From Ruminococcaceae bacterium OttesenSCG-928-I18 (GTDB lineage Bacteria > Bacillota > Clostridia > Oscillospirales > Ruminococcaceae): a stretch of DNA of 64,000 nt. The stretch's first letter is position 1; every line of letters begins with the position of its first letter. Below the pieces are notes generated by a model, which saw nothing but the letters and a program-made list of their open reading frames with translations, was not told the origin of the DNA and searched no databases. The stretch covers positions 52,551 through 116,550 of the forward strand of contig JAJDHT010000002.1 of the NCBI GenBank assembly GCA_030266325.1, read 5' to 3'. Made by a program: the position numbers and the translations under genes. Positions 32,152 through 40,693 of this stretch are shown piece by piece.

Positions 32152-33288
32152 CTATACGGACTCTTCTTTTGCAATATTTGTTTCGCTTTTTTCCACGAAA
32201 CTGTTCAACTTATTCCGAGCGTCTTCAATCGTGTTGTCAGTGGTGTGGGTGTAAATCTTACTCGTTACTCGAATGTCTGAGTGGCCCATTAAATAACGAG
32301 CCACGTTGATCGGCACGCCCGCGTCTTGTAAATCTGTACAGTAGGTATGCCTAAGACAATAGGGGACTAAATCGGGGGCCACAACACTAAGCTGTATACG
32401 GTTTCGGTAGAGCGTGGCTCCCAGGTAGATGTCGAGTGACCGTTTGAAGTTGTGCCAGAAACTCACCATGCTCCGTTCAATGTGCCGTTTGCCCGACTGG
32501 GGTTTTGTAACAACAGGGTCAAATGGGCCTCTCTGTGCAGAACGTAGGTGGGGGAGAAGTGTGTCGGGAATCGGAATATCGCGAACGCCAGCGTCGCTTT
32601 TTGGTTTTCCGATTTCGGTGGTGTGAGACTTCATCGCCTGTTCGACGTGAATGATCTTTTTCTCAAGGTCAACATGCCGCCAATCGAGAGCACGGGTCTC
32701 GCCAGGGCGCAAACCGCAATAGAGCATAAGTTTCACCCAGAGTCCCGCAGGATGTGTCTCTGCCACAGCGAGGATGGCTTTGCGCTCTGCGTCGGTGATG
32801 CTGCGGTGAGTGCCTTCTTTGGCTGCAGGAAGTTCAAGGTATTCGGCAGGATTCTTTGGGATGAGGCCGGAAGCGTGTGCCCTGCGGAACATGCCACGAA
32901 GAGTGTCCCGCAACTTTTTTAGATCAGACTTACTTTTGCCAGAGCGGGAGTTGATGATTTTTTGAAGCTGGACATCTTTGATATTCTTGATTTGATTCTT
33001 TCCGATTGCGGGAACGATTACCCCATCGATCAAGCCTCGGTATCGTTTGTATTGGGCCTCTCCTACTATCGGGCGCTTGTAAACCTCTAGCCACTCTTCC
33101 GCCCACTTTTTGACAGTCATGCTGCTCGATACGCCGGTCTCACCTTGCTTTAACTGTTCCTCATAACGAGCTGCTTTTTTATCGGCCTCTTTTTGGCTGA
33201 CCTTGCTCTTGCGTTCATAGCGCACGCCATCGAAAATGAATGTAGACCGAAAGTAGCCGCCTTTGGGTGGCTCTTTCTTTTTGGGCAT
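32152..33288 (-). CDS. int: Phage tyrosine-family site-specific integrase
   Basis: A 378-residue tyrosine recombinase that inserts and excises the prophage. The N-terminus has an AP2-like arm-binding domain (GGYFRSTFIFDGVRYERKSK), then a core-binding SAM-like domain, and a catalytic domain with LYCGLRPGETRALDW (Arg I), CLRHTYCTDL (His-x-x-Arg region), MGHSDIRVT and the final Tyr in KIYTHTT. The start at 33288 (MPKKKE) follows GAGGAGGTGATAAAG. Its 3' end faces the tRNA-Trp fragment, the classic int-att arrangement. Confidence 0.93.
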   Translation of the reverse strand: MPKKKEPPKGGYFRSTFIFDGVRYERKSKVSQKEADKKAARYEEQLKQGETGVSSSMTVKKWAEEWLEVYKRPIVGEAQYKRYRGLIDGVIVPAIGKNQIKNIKDVQLQKIINSRSGKSKSDLKKLRDTLRGMFRRAHASGLIPKNPAEYLELPAAKEGTHRSITDAERKAILAVAETHPAGLWVKLMLYCGLRPGETRALDWRHVDLEKKIIHVEQAMKSHTTEIGKPKSDAGVRDIPIPDTLLPHLRSAQRGPFDPVVTKPQSGKRHIERSMVSFWHNFKRSLDIYLGATLYRNRIQLSVVAPDLVPYCLRHTYCTDLQDAGVPINVARYLMGHSDIRVTSKIYTHTTDNTIEDARNKLNSFVEKSETNIAKEESV

Positions 33289-33301
33289 CTTTATCACCTC
33301 C

Positions 33302-33745
33302 TCAATGATAAAAAGAGAGCTCCAGCAACCTTGCATCAACATTGTGCGTGTCCACGTTCAAACATTCAGCCATTTCGACATAGGTGAGTTCCAAGTCCCT
33401 GTACATCGGTGCGCCACCCAGCCAAAAGTGCAGGGCGAACTTGTCAGCACTATTCTCGTAGCGGCCAGGCTCCATAAACGTACGGCTGTCCATGAAAGCC
33501 CGATTGAGTCCTTGGTGCCGGAAGTGATGGCCCAGTTCGTGGGAACACACAAAGAATCTCACATGCCACGGTAAATCGTCTGCGAGGAAGATAAACGGAA
33601 AATCTCTGATCTTTGTGTACATGCCGCGCATTTCAAGCAAGGGCTGCTCGACGACGGTAATGCCTTCCTGGTGGGCGACAACAAATGGGTCACGCGTGCC
33701 GTATTGGCTTGTTATACGTTCCGCGTGTGCTATTATTTCACTCAT
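33302..33745 (-). CDS. ImmA/IrrE-family metallopeptidase
   Basis: A 147-residue zinc protease with the HELGHH motif and a downstream ENSADKFALHFW glutamate region. In ICEBs1 and many phages this partner cleaves the repressor to induce excision. It overlaps the repressor gene by 4 bases (ATGA), so the two are co-translated. Confidence 0.9.
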   Translation of the reverse strand: MSEIIAHAERITSQYGTRDPFVVAHQEGITVVEQPLLEMRGMYTKIRDFPFIFLADDLPWHVRFFVCSHELGHHFRHQGLNRAFMDSRTFMEPGRYENSADKFALHFWLGGAPMYRDLELTYVEMAECLNVDTHNVDARLLELSFYH

Positions 33746-34158
33746 TCGTCCTTTTTCTCCTTCTCCATCTGACGAGCCATGGTGACGCCGGTGGTCAGCG
33801 CTGACCTCAGCGCCGCAATTGCTTCGGGGCTGGCAGGCTTGCCGTCCAACATAAGCGTGGAGGATGAAGCGGGTGATATATTGGACAGCAGCATATCGAC
33901 CTCTTCGTCGATGGAAATTTCGGAGGGGGTGGATTCCGCCTCGGTGCGGCCCTCCGCGTCTTCAAGACCAAGAAGATAGCCCGGCGTGGTTCTGAGAACT
34001 TTCGCCAGCGGTCTGATAACGTCGATCGGCATCTTTTCGATATCTCCGTTCTCATAACGGAATATTGTTGAGCGCGACACGCCAAGTTTATCGGCTACAA
34101 CGTCGGCAGACATGTCGAGCTCTTTTCGTCTTGCTTTTATTCTCTCCGCGGTAGTCAT
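33742..34158 (-). CDS. Phage repressor, XRE-type helix-turn-helix
   Basis: A 138-residue protein. Residues 5-60 form an HTH (MSADVVADKLGVSRSTIFRYENGDIEKM) followed by PGYLLGLED, typical of CI/ImmR-like repressors. The C-terminus is acidic and ends KEKKDE, with no LexA-type peptidase dyad; inactivation is therefore likely by the neighbouring ImmA-type protease. Its promoter carries an operator in the -35 region, allowing autoregulation. Confidence 0.88.
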   Translation of the reverse strand: MTTAERIKARRKELDMSADVVADKLGVSRSTIFRYENGDIEKMPIDVIRPLAKVLRTTPGYLLGLEDAEGRTEAESTPSEISIDEEVDMLLSNISPASSSTLMLDGKPASPEAIAALRSALTTGVTMARQMEKEKKDE

Positions 34159-34192
34159 AGTCTTTCACCTCGTATAATAGGGAAGTACCTTT

Positions 34193-34335
34193 ATTATATC
34201 CGATATGTCGCATTATTGCAACCAGTAAAGTTGCACAAACTGGGACAAGTTTTCTTGTCGCTTTTTCGCCACAATTAAGTGTTGCGTTACAGCGACCGCT
34301 GTGATATGATAAACCCATAGTCGCAATAACGCTAC
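34193..34335. promoter_or_regulatory. Lysogeny switch: divergent promoters with three operators
   Basis: Repressor promoter on the reverse strand: TTGCAA (34221-34216), 17 bases, TATAAT (34198-34193). Early promoter on the forward strand: TTGCGT (34282-34287), 17 bases, TATGAT (34305-34310). Three 16-bp sites fit GTyGCnnnnnnGCnAC: GTCGCATTATTGCAAC (34207-34222), GTTGCGTTACAGCGAC (34281-34296), and GTCGCAATAACGCTAC (34320-34335). The first two cover the -35 boxes of the two promoters; the third is just after the early start. Confidence 0.8.
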
Positions 34336-34353
34336 CTACGAGGAGGTGTGAAC

Positions 34354-34560
34354 ATGACAGATGTGAAGGCTTTGGTAGGTATAATGGAACAACGCGGCAA
34401 ATCCAAGAGGGCGACTGCGAAGGCGCTAAAAATCAATAGAACAACGCTATACCGCAAGCTTGAGGGCGAAGGAAAATCCTTCACAGTGGGAGAGGTTCGA
34501 GAGCTCATCGATTTTCTCGGCCTGACTCGGGACGAGGTGTACGCAATTTTTTTGTCTTAA
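34354..34560 (+). CDS. Small HTH protein (Cro-like or Fis-like)
   Basis: A 68-residue DNA-binding protein; KSKRATAKALKINRTTLYRKLEGEGKSFTVGEVRELIDFLGL is a helix-turn-helix with a downstream XRE-style helix. It is the first gene of the early rightward operon and is flanked by operators on both sides. A Cro-type antirepressor role is likely. GAGGAGGTGTGAAC precedes the ATG. Confidence 0.75.
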   Translation: MTDVKALVGIMEQRGKSKRATAKALKINRTTLYRKLEGEGKSFTVGEVRELIDFLGLTRDEVYAIFLS

Positions 34561-34562
34561 TG

Positions 34563-34578
34563 GTCGCATTTACGCTAC
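34563..34578. promoter_or_regulatory. Fourth operator copy
   Basis: GTCGCATTTACGCTAC fits the same 16-bp pattern as the three sites in the switch. It lies immediately after the Cro-like gene and before the next early genes. Confidence 0.6.
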
Positions 34579-34598
34579 CATCAGAACGGAGTAAACCT

Positions 34599-34721
34599 GT
34601 GAACATACCCGTCGGCAGCATCACCATTTCACCTGAAAGCGGCCTCAGTGATGGATTCGGACTCCGCAATTTTTCCGGGTCCTCTTACCGAAATGCCCAA
34701 CAGCATATACGCGGCCTATGA
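34599..34721 (+). CDS. Possible 40-residue early peptide
   Basis: A GTG start with CGGAGTAAACCT upstream reads VNIPVGSITISPESG and ends at 34721. It is too short for the track. No family is recognised; it is listed because it fills the gap between two early genes with a reasonable ribosome site. Confidence 0.3.
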   Translation: MNIPVGSITISPESGLSDGFGLRNFSGSSYRNAQQHIRGL

Positions 34722-34753
34722 GGACGCTAAAGAAGTAACCAGAGGTATTGACC

Positions 34754-35005
34754 ATGACCAACACAGAGGCAGTTCGTTTCCTGCTCACCATATACCCCGA
34801 ATACAAGGGCATGCTGCTGTTCAACACAAAAGACCTAGCCCGAGTCTACATGCGAGGTAACGAACGGAAAATGCGTGAGTTTTTGATTAAGAATTCTGTT
34901 CCATTCTACCTCGCTGATACTGGCAGCAAACGGTACAACATCTACGAGGTTCAGGAAGAAGTGACCCGAACCCGCTGGGCGCAGAAAGGAGTTTCTGATG
35001 ACTAA
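34754..35005 (+). CDS. Small phage protein, excisionase-like fold possible
   Basis: An 83-residue protein. LFNTKDLARVYMRGNERKMREFLIKN followed by GSKRYNIYEVQEEV resembles the short winged-helix of excisionase/MerR-like phage proteins, which read DNA and bind near att sites. That is a fold guess, not an identification. AGAGGTATTGACC precedes the start. It overlaps the next gene by 8 bases. Confidence 0.55.
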   Translation: MTNTEAVRFLLTIYPEYKGMLLFNTKDLARVYMRGNERKMREFLIKNSVPFYLADTGSKRYNIYEVQEEVTRTRWAQKGVSDD

Positions 35006-35171
35006 GCCAGTGACTCGATCTATACAAACCCTACTGTTCATCATCATCATTGCACTGATATGCCTGCCCATGAAATCGCTGATAGCGTGGTCGCTGGTAA
35101 TATGGGCGGCCGGGTATTGGATAAATAGGCTGGAAAGGAGGGAGAAAAATGGAAAACCTACAAGAACATGA
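34998..35171 (+). CDS. Small phage membrane protein (57 residues)
   Basis: It is below the track cutoff. The ATG at 34998 (AGAAAGGAGTTTCTG upstream) gives two hydrophobic stretches (TLLFIIIIALICLPM and SLIAWSLVIWAAGYWI) and a basic tail (NRLERREKNGKPTRT). It overlaps genes on both sides, as in compact phage operons. The function is unknown. Confidence 0.55.
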   Translation: MTKPVTRSIQTLLFIIIIALICLPMKSLIAWSLVIWAAGYWINRLERREKNGKPTRT

Positions 35172-35379
35172 TGTGTATAACGGCAACCCCATCATGATAT
35201 CGGTATCCCTTGTTGAATACCGGGACCTGGTCTGGTTCAAGGCAACGGCCGGTGGAGATCTGGACGCACTATACACCGAAAGTTTACGGTTAAGTGCTCG
35301 TATTGCAGAACTGGAAGCAGAATTGGCCGAAAAAGAAAAACCCGCCAGTGCTTACGACACTGACGAGTCGGGTGTATAA
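35149..35379 (+). CDS. Hypothetical phage protein (76 residues)
   Basis: AAGGAGGG precedes the ATG. The C-terminal half is a coiled coil (ESLRLSARIAELEAELAEKEK), and the N-terminus (IMISVSLVEYRDLVWFKA) is of the kind found in small phage early proteins. No function is assigned. Confidence 0.65.
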   Translation: MENLQEHDVYNGNPIMISVSLVEYRDLVWFKATAGGDLDALYTESLRLSARIAELEAELAEKEKPASAYDTDESGV

Positions 35380-35435
35380 AGCTGGGGAAACTTTATCCAC
35401 GCCCTCATTATACAAAGAATTGAGGTAAAAATCAA

Positions 35436-35897
35436 ATGGAAAACAAAATGACCGTAACCCTGACGATGGACGAGGGAACAACAGCGTTGCTGCAGCGCGT
35501 AGCCGAGGGACTAGAACGGATGCATGATCAAAATGGCACAAATAGTGCTGCAGTTAATAACACACAAGCGTATCAGACCACAGTGAATAATTCGCTAGTC
35601 TCAGAAACAGCAGTGCCGTCAACTGCAGCACCTCAGCCCACTGTGCAACCTGTTCAGGCCGCGCCTGTGCCGCCGGTGGCACCGCAGCCGGTTGCACAGC
35701 CGACAATACCGACGACCGAAAGGACGTACGCCCTGGATGATCTGGCGCGGGCGGGAGCAAGCCTGATGGACACAGGCAAAAGCGGAGAGGCGATGGCCCT
35801 GCTGGGCCAGTTCGGAATTCAGACTTTGACGCAATTGCCGCCTGAACGCTACGGCGAATATGCTACCGCATTGCGGGGACTGGGGGCGAAAATCTGA
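35436..35897 (+). CDS. Hypothetical phage protein with Pro/Ala/Val-rich linker
   Basis: A 153-residue protein: a short N-terminal helix (MTVTLTMDEGTTALLQRVAEGLER), a low-complexity linker rich in P, A, V, Q and T (PVPPVAPQPVAQP), and a C-terminal helical domain (AGASLMDTGKSGEAMALLGQFGI). Similar proteins begin the replication module in other Firmicutes phages. The role is unknown. Confidence 0.65.
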   Translation: MENKMTVTLTMDEGTTALLQRVAEGLERMHDQNGTNSAAVNNTQAYQTTVNNSLVSETAVPSTAAPQPTVQPVQAAPVPPVAPQPVAQPTIPTTERTYALDDLARAGASLMDTGKSGEAMALLGQFGIQTLTQLPPERYGEYATALRGLGAKI

Positions 35898-36085
35898 TGA
35901 GAGACAAATTTGTGTTGTTTGCGCCGGGCCCTGCGGATAGTGACAGAAAGGGTGTTGTGCGCCTGACGCCCAACTGCTATGAGAAAGTGGCAGTGCTGAA
36001 ACAAGAGACCGGCATCAGCATGGGGCGGATCATTGAGCAGTGTATCGACTTTGCCCTGGAACACATGGAGGATGACGATGCCTGA
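35897..36085 (+). CDS. Small phage protein, ribbon-helix-helix-like
   Basis: A 62-residue protein. VVRLTPNCYEKVAVLKQETGISMGRIIEQCIDFAL is a strand followed by two helices, as in Arc/MetJ-type DNA-binding proteins. It overlaps both neighbours by one or a few bases. Confidence 0.6.
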   Translation: MRDKFVLFAPGPADSDRKGVVRLTPNCYEKVAVLKQETGISMGRIIEQCIDFALEHMEDDDA

Positions 36086-37226
36086 TAGACACGCGAAGCT
36101 CTCGCCCTCATCAGCGGAGCGGTGGATGAACTGCCCGGGGTCGGTAAAACTGACCGCGGACATGCCGGACACCGTGAGCGAGTATGCCGAGGCAGGGCGC
36201 TTGGCCCATTCCATCGGTGAACTGAAACTGAGAAAGCGGTTCCTTACAGGCGTGGGCAAAAAGACCTATGACAAAAAGATGGCCGAGTATGCCGCCCTCC
36301 CACTGTATGCGCCGGAGATGCTGCACACGACGGATGAATACCTGGAATACATCGAAGAGCTATACACTGGCCGCCCTGCCAAGCCCTATATGGTGGTGGA
36401 AAAGGAAGTTGACCTTTCGGACTTCATCCCTGAGGCGTTTGGTACCGCCGACTGTATCTTGATTGGCGGCGGCGTGATGGACGTGGTGGACTACAAACAC
36501 GGCCAAGGTGTACCCGTTGCCGCAGAGGACAATGCGCAGATGAAGTGCTACGCCCTGGGCGCACTGATGGCATACCGGCTGTTTTACGACATTGGCACAG
36601 TGAACCTGCACATTGTGCAGCCCCGGAATGGCGGAACCCAAAGCTGGAGCCTCACCCGGGATGAGCTGATTGACTGGGGGGTGCAGGTGCTACGGCCGGC
36701 GGCCAAAGAAGCATTCGAGGGCAGCGACCGTTTCCAGGAGGGTGAGCACTGCCGGTTTTGTAAAGCCAAGGCCACCTGCAAGGCCCGCAGCGATGTGTTC
36801 ACCGCGCTGGAAGACTTTGGGGAAAAGGCCCCGGAGCTCCTGAGTAATGAGGAGATCGGCGGGATTTTGGAAATTGGCCAGAGACTGAAAAAGTGGGTGT
36901 CCGACCTGGAAGAGTACAGCCTGGCCGCAGTGCTGCGAGGTGAGGAGATCCCCGGGTGGAAGGTTGTGGCTGGACGAAGCGTACGCAGTTTTGTTGACAC
37001 CGAGGCGGCCTTCGAGTCACTGAAAGAAGCCGGGGTGGAGACCGAACTGCTGTATGAGCGCAAACCCCTGAGCCTGGCACAGCTGGAAAAAATGCTGGGC
37101 AAAAAGAAATTCGGAGAGCTGGTGGGTGACCACATCGTGACTCCGATGGGCAAACCCACTCTAGTAGTGCAGAGTGACAAGCGCCCACCCTACAGCACGG
37201 CAGAGGAGGACTTCAAAAATGGCTGA
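36078..37226 (+). CDS. DUF2800 phage nuclease, Cas4/AddB-like
   Basis: A 382-residue protein. It starts HAKLSPSSAERWMNCPGSVKL and has the PD-(D/E)xK-type core FGTADCILIGGGVMDVVDYKHG. A late CRFCKAKATC plus the early Cys suggests a four-cysteine Fe-S cluster as in Cas4 and AddB. It is probably a recombination or end-processing nuclease paired with the DUF2815 protein. The start is ATG 36078, overlapping the previous gene. Confidence 0.85.
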   Translation: MPDRHAKLSPSSAERWMNCPGSVKLTADMPDTVSEYAEAGRLAHSIGELKLRKRFLTGVGKKTYDKKMAEYAALPLYAPEMLHTTDEYLEYIEELYTGRPAKPYMVVEKEVDLSDFIPEAFGTADCILIGGGVMDVVDYKHGQGVPVAAEDNAQMKCYALGALMAYRLFYDIGTVNLHIVQPRNGGTQSWSLTRDELIDWGVQVLRPAAKEAFEGSDRFQEGEHCRFCKAKATCKARSDVFTALEDFGEKAPELLSNEEIGGILEIGQRLKKWVSDLEEYSLAAVLRGEEIPGWKVVAGRSVRSFVDTEAAFESLKEAGVETELLYERKPLSLAQLEKMLGKKKFGELVGDHIVTPMGKPTLVVQSDKRPPYSTAEEDFKNG

Positions 37227-37425
37227 CGTCATCTACACACCTGATGGCAAGGGGCACCCGATGCTTGGGCCGGATGACTTTACCCAGCTGATTAAGGACT
37301 ATGCCGGTAGAGACGCCGCCCAGTATGTGGCACGGTTGCAGGAGGAAGTGAACGATCTACAGGAAGAAGTAGAGGGATTGGAAGAAAAATTGAGTTGCCT
37401 GATTGAAAATTGGCCCGACGAATGA
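37219..37425 (+). CDS. Small coiled-coil phage protein
   Basis: A 68-residue protein with ARLQEEVNDLQEEVEGLEEKLSCLIENW as a clear heptad coiled coil. It overlaps the DUF2800 gene end. It is possibly an accessory subunit; no function is known. Confidence 0.6.
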   Translation: MADVIYTPDGKGHPMLGPDDFTQLIKDYAGRDAAQYVARLQEEVNDLQEEVEGLEEKLSCLIENWPDE

Positions 37426-37439
37426 AAAGGAGAGCAAAA

Positions 37440-38066
37440 ATGTCAAACCCTAATCCGACCCATGTAGTGACCGGAAAAGTTCGATTTTCTTACGCCCATG
37501 TGTTCCAGCCCTATTCCCAGAACCAGGGGCAGGAGCCGAAGTACAGCACGACCATACTGGTACCAAAGACAGACGCCCAGACAAAAGCCCTGATTGACGC
37601 CGCAGTGCAGGCAGCGATACAGGCGGGGGCCAACAAATTCGGCGCCCAGTGGCCACCCCAGCCCAACATCTGCATACACGACGGTGACGGCGTTCGGCCC
37701 AACACCGGCGCGCCATTCAGCGAGGAATGCAAAGGGCACTGGGTGTTCACGGCAAAGAGCAAGGATCAGCCGAAAGTGGTAGACGCAAGTATGCAGCCCA
37801 TCATTAACCCCGGGGATTTTTACAGTGGATGCTACGGCCGTGTATCGGTGGACTTCTACCCGTACAACTCCAATGGCCGCAAGGGGATTGGCTGCGGCCT
37901 GCAGAATGTACAGAAGCTGGAAGACGGGCAGCCGCTTGGCAACCGCACCACAGCTGAGGACGACTTTGGCGAAACAGCACCCGTGGTGGGCCAGCCCCAG
38001 ATGGCGCCGAATCCCTACGCAGTCCCCGCGGCACAACCGAACCCCTACGCAGTGCCTGGACAGTAA
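37440..38066 (+). CDS. DUF2815 phage protein, single-strand DNA-binding candidate
   Basis: A 208-residue protein with VTGKVRFSYAHVFQPY and YSTTILVPKTD at the start and a disordered tail with repeated NPYAVP. DUF2815 proteins sit beside DUF2800 nucleases and family A polymerases in phage replication modules and are thought to act as recombination or SSB-type proteins. AAAGGAGAGCAAAA precedes the ATG. Confidence 0.82.
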   Translation: MSNPNPTHVVTGKVRFSYAHVFQPYSQNQGQEPKYSTTILVPKTDAQTKALIDAAVQAAIQAGANKFGAQWPPQPNICIHDGDGVRPNTGAPFSEECKGHWVFTAKSKDQPKVVDASMQPIINPGDFYSGCYGRVSVDFYPYNSNGRKGIGCGLQNVQKLEDGQPLGNRTTAEDDFGETAPVVGQPQMAPNPYAVPAAQPNPYAVPGQ

Positions 38067-38093
38067 AATACAAACACACTTGAGGAGGAGACC

Positions 38094-40085
38094 ATGAAAA
38101 CTATGAACATCGATTTGGAAACCTTCTCAAGCGTGGATATTAAATCCGCGGGATTGTACGCCTATGTGCAATCCCCGGATTTTCAAGTTATGCTGTTCGC
38201 GTATTCCCCGGATGGCGGGCCTGTCTCTGTTGTAGATCTGATGAACGGGGAAAGCCTACCCGGGGACGTGGTGACTTTTCTGTTTGACCCCGAGTGCCGC
38301 AAGATTGCCTACAATGCGGCTTTTGAGTGGTATTGCCTCTCGAAGTATTTCAGTCTGGACGAAAAAAGCCGCAACGCGTGGCTGACCCATTGGCGTGACA
38401 CCATGCTGCACGGGCTGTATTGTGGTTTCCCCGCGGGACTGGACGCTGTGGGGAAGGCTTTGAGCCTACCCGAGGTACAGCAGAAGCTCAGCACCGGGAA
38501 ATCTTTGATACGAACCTTTTGCGTTCCATGCAAGCCCTGCAAAAGTAACGGGGGGCGCACCCGCACCCTTCCGAAGCACGAACCTGAAAAGTGGGAACTG
38601 TTCAAAACCTACAACGCCCAGGACGTGGCCACAGAAATGGAAGTTGCAATACGGCTGGCCCCTTGGCCGGTGCCGGAAGAGATACAGGAGCAATGGGTGA
38701 CCGACCAAATCAACAACGCCCGTGGCGTGGCAATAGACCGAAAGCTGGTAGCCGGTGCCCTGGCCTTGGGCGAAAAGGTGAAGGTCGTGATGACGGCAGA
38801 GGCCAAGGCCCTGACCGGCCTTGAAAACCCCAACAGCGTGGCGCAGCTGAAAGACTGGCTGACAAAGGAAACCGGTGAAGACATACCCAATCTGCAGAAG
38901 GCTACTGTGGAAGACCTACTGGCGGGTGAAGTTACCAGCGCCAACGCGCGGCGCATGCTCGAGATTCGACAGGAACTGGGCAAGACCAGCACGAAAAAAT
39001 ATGACGCCATGGCCGCTGCCGTGTGTGAGGATGGCAGGGTACGAGGCCTCTTACAGTTCTATGGAGCCAACAGAACGGGCCGGTGGGCGGGCAGGATTAT
39101 TCAGCCGCAGAATCTTCCAAGAACCTATCTGCCCATGCCCATGCAGAAACTTGCACGTGAGCTGGTACAGGGCGAAAAACTGGACGCTTTGCGGATGGTG
39201 TTTGGCAGCGTGACAGACACCCTGTCCCAACTTATCCGCACGGCTTTAGTACCGGCGCCGGGGCATGTGTTCCTTGATGCTGACTTTTCTGCCATCGAGG
39301 CGAGGGTGCTGGCTTGGCTGGCAGGGGAAGAGTGGCGGCTGGAAGTGTTCCGCACCCACGGGAAAATCTATGAGGCCAGCGCCAGCCAGATGTTCGGTGT
39401 GCCGCTGAGTCTGATTGTGAAGGGTAACCCCGAGTATGCACTGCGGCAGCGCGGCAAGGTGGCTGAGCTGGCGCTAGGATACCAGGGCAGTATTCCGGCT
39501 CTGACACAGATGGACACCAGCAAGACATTGACCGAAGAGGAGAAGCCGGGGATTGTGCAGCAGTGGCGAGCGGCCAACAAGCAGATTGTATCGCTGTGGT
39601 ACCGGGTGCAGACCGCCGCCATACACACAGTACGAACCGGGCAGCCGACAAATGTACGAGGAATAGGTTTTGCCCTGGTAGGGGCGGTGGGCAGTGAGGA
39701 GTACTTCATGACGATTACACTGCCAAGCAGCAGGAAGCTGTTTTACTGTAGGCCGAGGATCGTGCCAGGCAAGTATGGTGACGCTATCAGCTACTGGGGT
39801 ATGAACCAGACCAGCAAAAAATGGTGCCCGCTGGAAACCTACGGCGGAAAGCTGGTGGAGAACATCACGCAGGCCATTGCGCGGGACTGCCTGGCCGAGG
39901 CGATCACCCGGCTGGAAGCGGCAGGATACCCCGTGGTGTTCCATGTTCATGACGAGGTGGTAGTGGAATACAAGGATGACCGGCTGCAGGAAATTGTTGA
40001 GATCATGAGTAAGCCGATGCCCTGGGCCCCCGACCTACCGCTGGGAGCAGATGGCTGGGTGGGAGAGTTTTTTACGAAAGATTAG
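38094..40085 (+). CDS. Phage DNA polymerase, family A
   Basis: A 663-residue protein. The 3'-5' exonuclease part begins MNIDLETFSSVD, and polymerase motifs are A (DADFSAIEARVLAWLAG), B (RGKVAELALGYQG) and C (HVHDEVVVEY). It replicates phage DNA and is a typical member of Firmicutes phage modules with DUF2815 and VapE. TGAGGAGGAG precedes the start. Confidence 0.92.
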   Translation: MKTMNIDLETFSSVDIKSAGLYAYVQSPDFQVMLFAYSPDGGPVSVVDLMNGESLPGDVVTFLFDPECRKIAYNAAFEWYCLSKYFSLDEKSRNAWLTHWRDTMLHGLYCGFPAGLDAVGKALSLPEVQQKLSTGKSLIRTFCVPCKPCKSNGGRTRTLPKHEPEKWELFKTYNAQDVATEMEVAIRLAPWPVPEEIQEQWVTDQINNARGVAIDRKLVAGALALGEKVKVVMTAEAKALTGLENPNSVAQLKDWLTKETGEDIPNLQKATVEDLLAGEVTSANARRMLEIRQELGKTSTKKYDAMAAAVCEDGRVRGLLQFYGANRTGRWAGRIIQPQNLPRTYLPMPMQKLARELVQGEKLDALRMVFGSVTDTLSQLIRTALVPAPGHVFLDADFSAIEARVLAWLAGEEWRLEVFRTHGKIYEASASQMFGVPLSLIVKGNPEYALRQRGKVAELALGYQGSIPALTQMDTSKTLTEEEKPGIVQQWRAANKQIVSLWYRVQTAAIHTVRTGQPTNVRGIGFALVGAVGSEEYFMTITLPSSRKLFYCRPRIVPGKYGDAISYWGMNQTSKKWCPLETYGGKLVENITQAIARDCLAEAITRLEAAGYPVVFHVHDEVVVEYKDDRLQEIVEIMSKPMPWAPDLPLGADGWVGEFFTKD

Positions 40086-40114
40086 AAAAACCCCGCCCGG
40101 TGAGGGGCGGGGTA
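40086..40114 (-). terminator. Terminator of the coiled-coil repeat gene
   Basis: On the reverse strand ACCCCGCCCC pairs with GGGCGGGGT, followed by TTTTTC. It separates the convergent polymerase gene from the reverse-strand gene. Confidence 0.75.
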
Positions 40115-40119
40115 GCATA

Positions 40120-40602
40120 TCAGTTGTTCGCGACTTTCATTTCAAGCGTTGAGATACGGTTGCCGTGGTCCTCCACTTTGTCTTCAAGTTCTACGACAGC
40201 TTCGTGCCGTGCTACAGCGTTTGGCAGGTTCTCGTTTAGAAGTTTAACCTGCTTGTCGTAGTTTTGATAGAGATTGCTGATGTCACCGTGTATTTTCTCA
40301 AACCCTTCGCGCATTTCTTCCCGCAATTCAGCGGTTTCTGCCTGCGCTTTCGTGAGACCGTCGCGCATTTCTTCCCGCAGTCCAGCGGTTTCTGCCTGCG
40401 CTTTCGTGAGACCTTCGCGCATTTCTGCCCGCAGTCCAGCAGTTTCTGCCTGCGCCTTCGTGAGACCTTCGCGCATTTCTGCCCGCAGTCCAGCAGTTTC
40501 TGCCTGCGCTTTCGTGAGACCGTCGCGCATTTCTTCCCGCAGTTCAGCCGTTTCTGCCTGCATGTGCTCAAGCATCTGCAAAATCTTCTCTTCGTTGTTC
40601 AT
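40120..40602 (-). CDS. Coiled-coil protein with five 20-residue repeats
   Basis: A 160-residue protein. The unit LTKAQAETAGLRAEMREG recurs about five times with a 60-base period, varying at only a few residues. The ends are NNEEKILQMLEHMQ and a C-terminal helical region. The regular helix suggests a rod or multimer. It has its own promoter, TTGCTT (40660-40655), 17 bases, TATAAT (40637-40632). It lies against phage transcription, next to a surface-protein gene. The function is unknown; the gene may be a prophage cargo. Confidence 0.75.
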   Translation of the reverse strand: MNNEEKILQMLEHMQAETAELREEMRDGLTKAQAETAGLRAEMREGLTKAQAETAGLRAEMREGLTKAQAETAGLREEMRDGLTKAQAETAELREEMREGFEKIHGDISNLYQNYDKQVKLLNENLPNAVARHEAVVELEDKVEDHGNRISTLEMKVANN

Positions 40603-40693
40603 AGTACTTCCCCCTCCACTAGCGTACACCTATTATACAGTACACCCCTGTGGGAAGCAACACGAAAAGGACAAAGCAGAGTCATGCGAAATC

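Noticed and set aside
40322-40560. Regular 60-bp repeats considered as a CRISPR array
   Set aside because: The units are contiguous coding repeats with no variable spacers between them. No cas genes are in the window.
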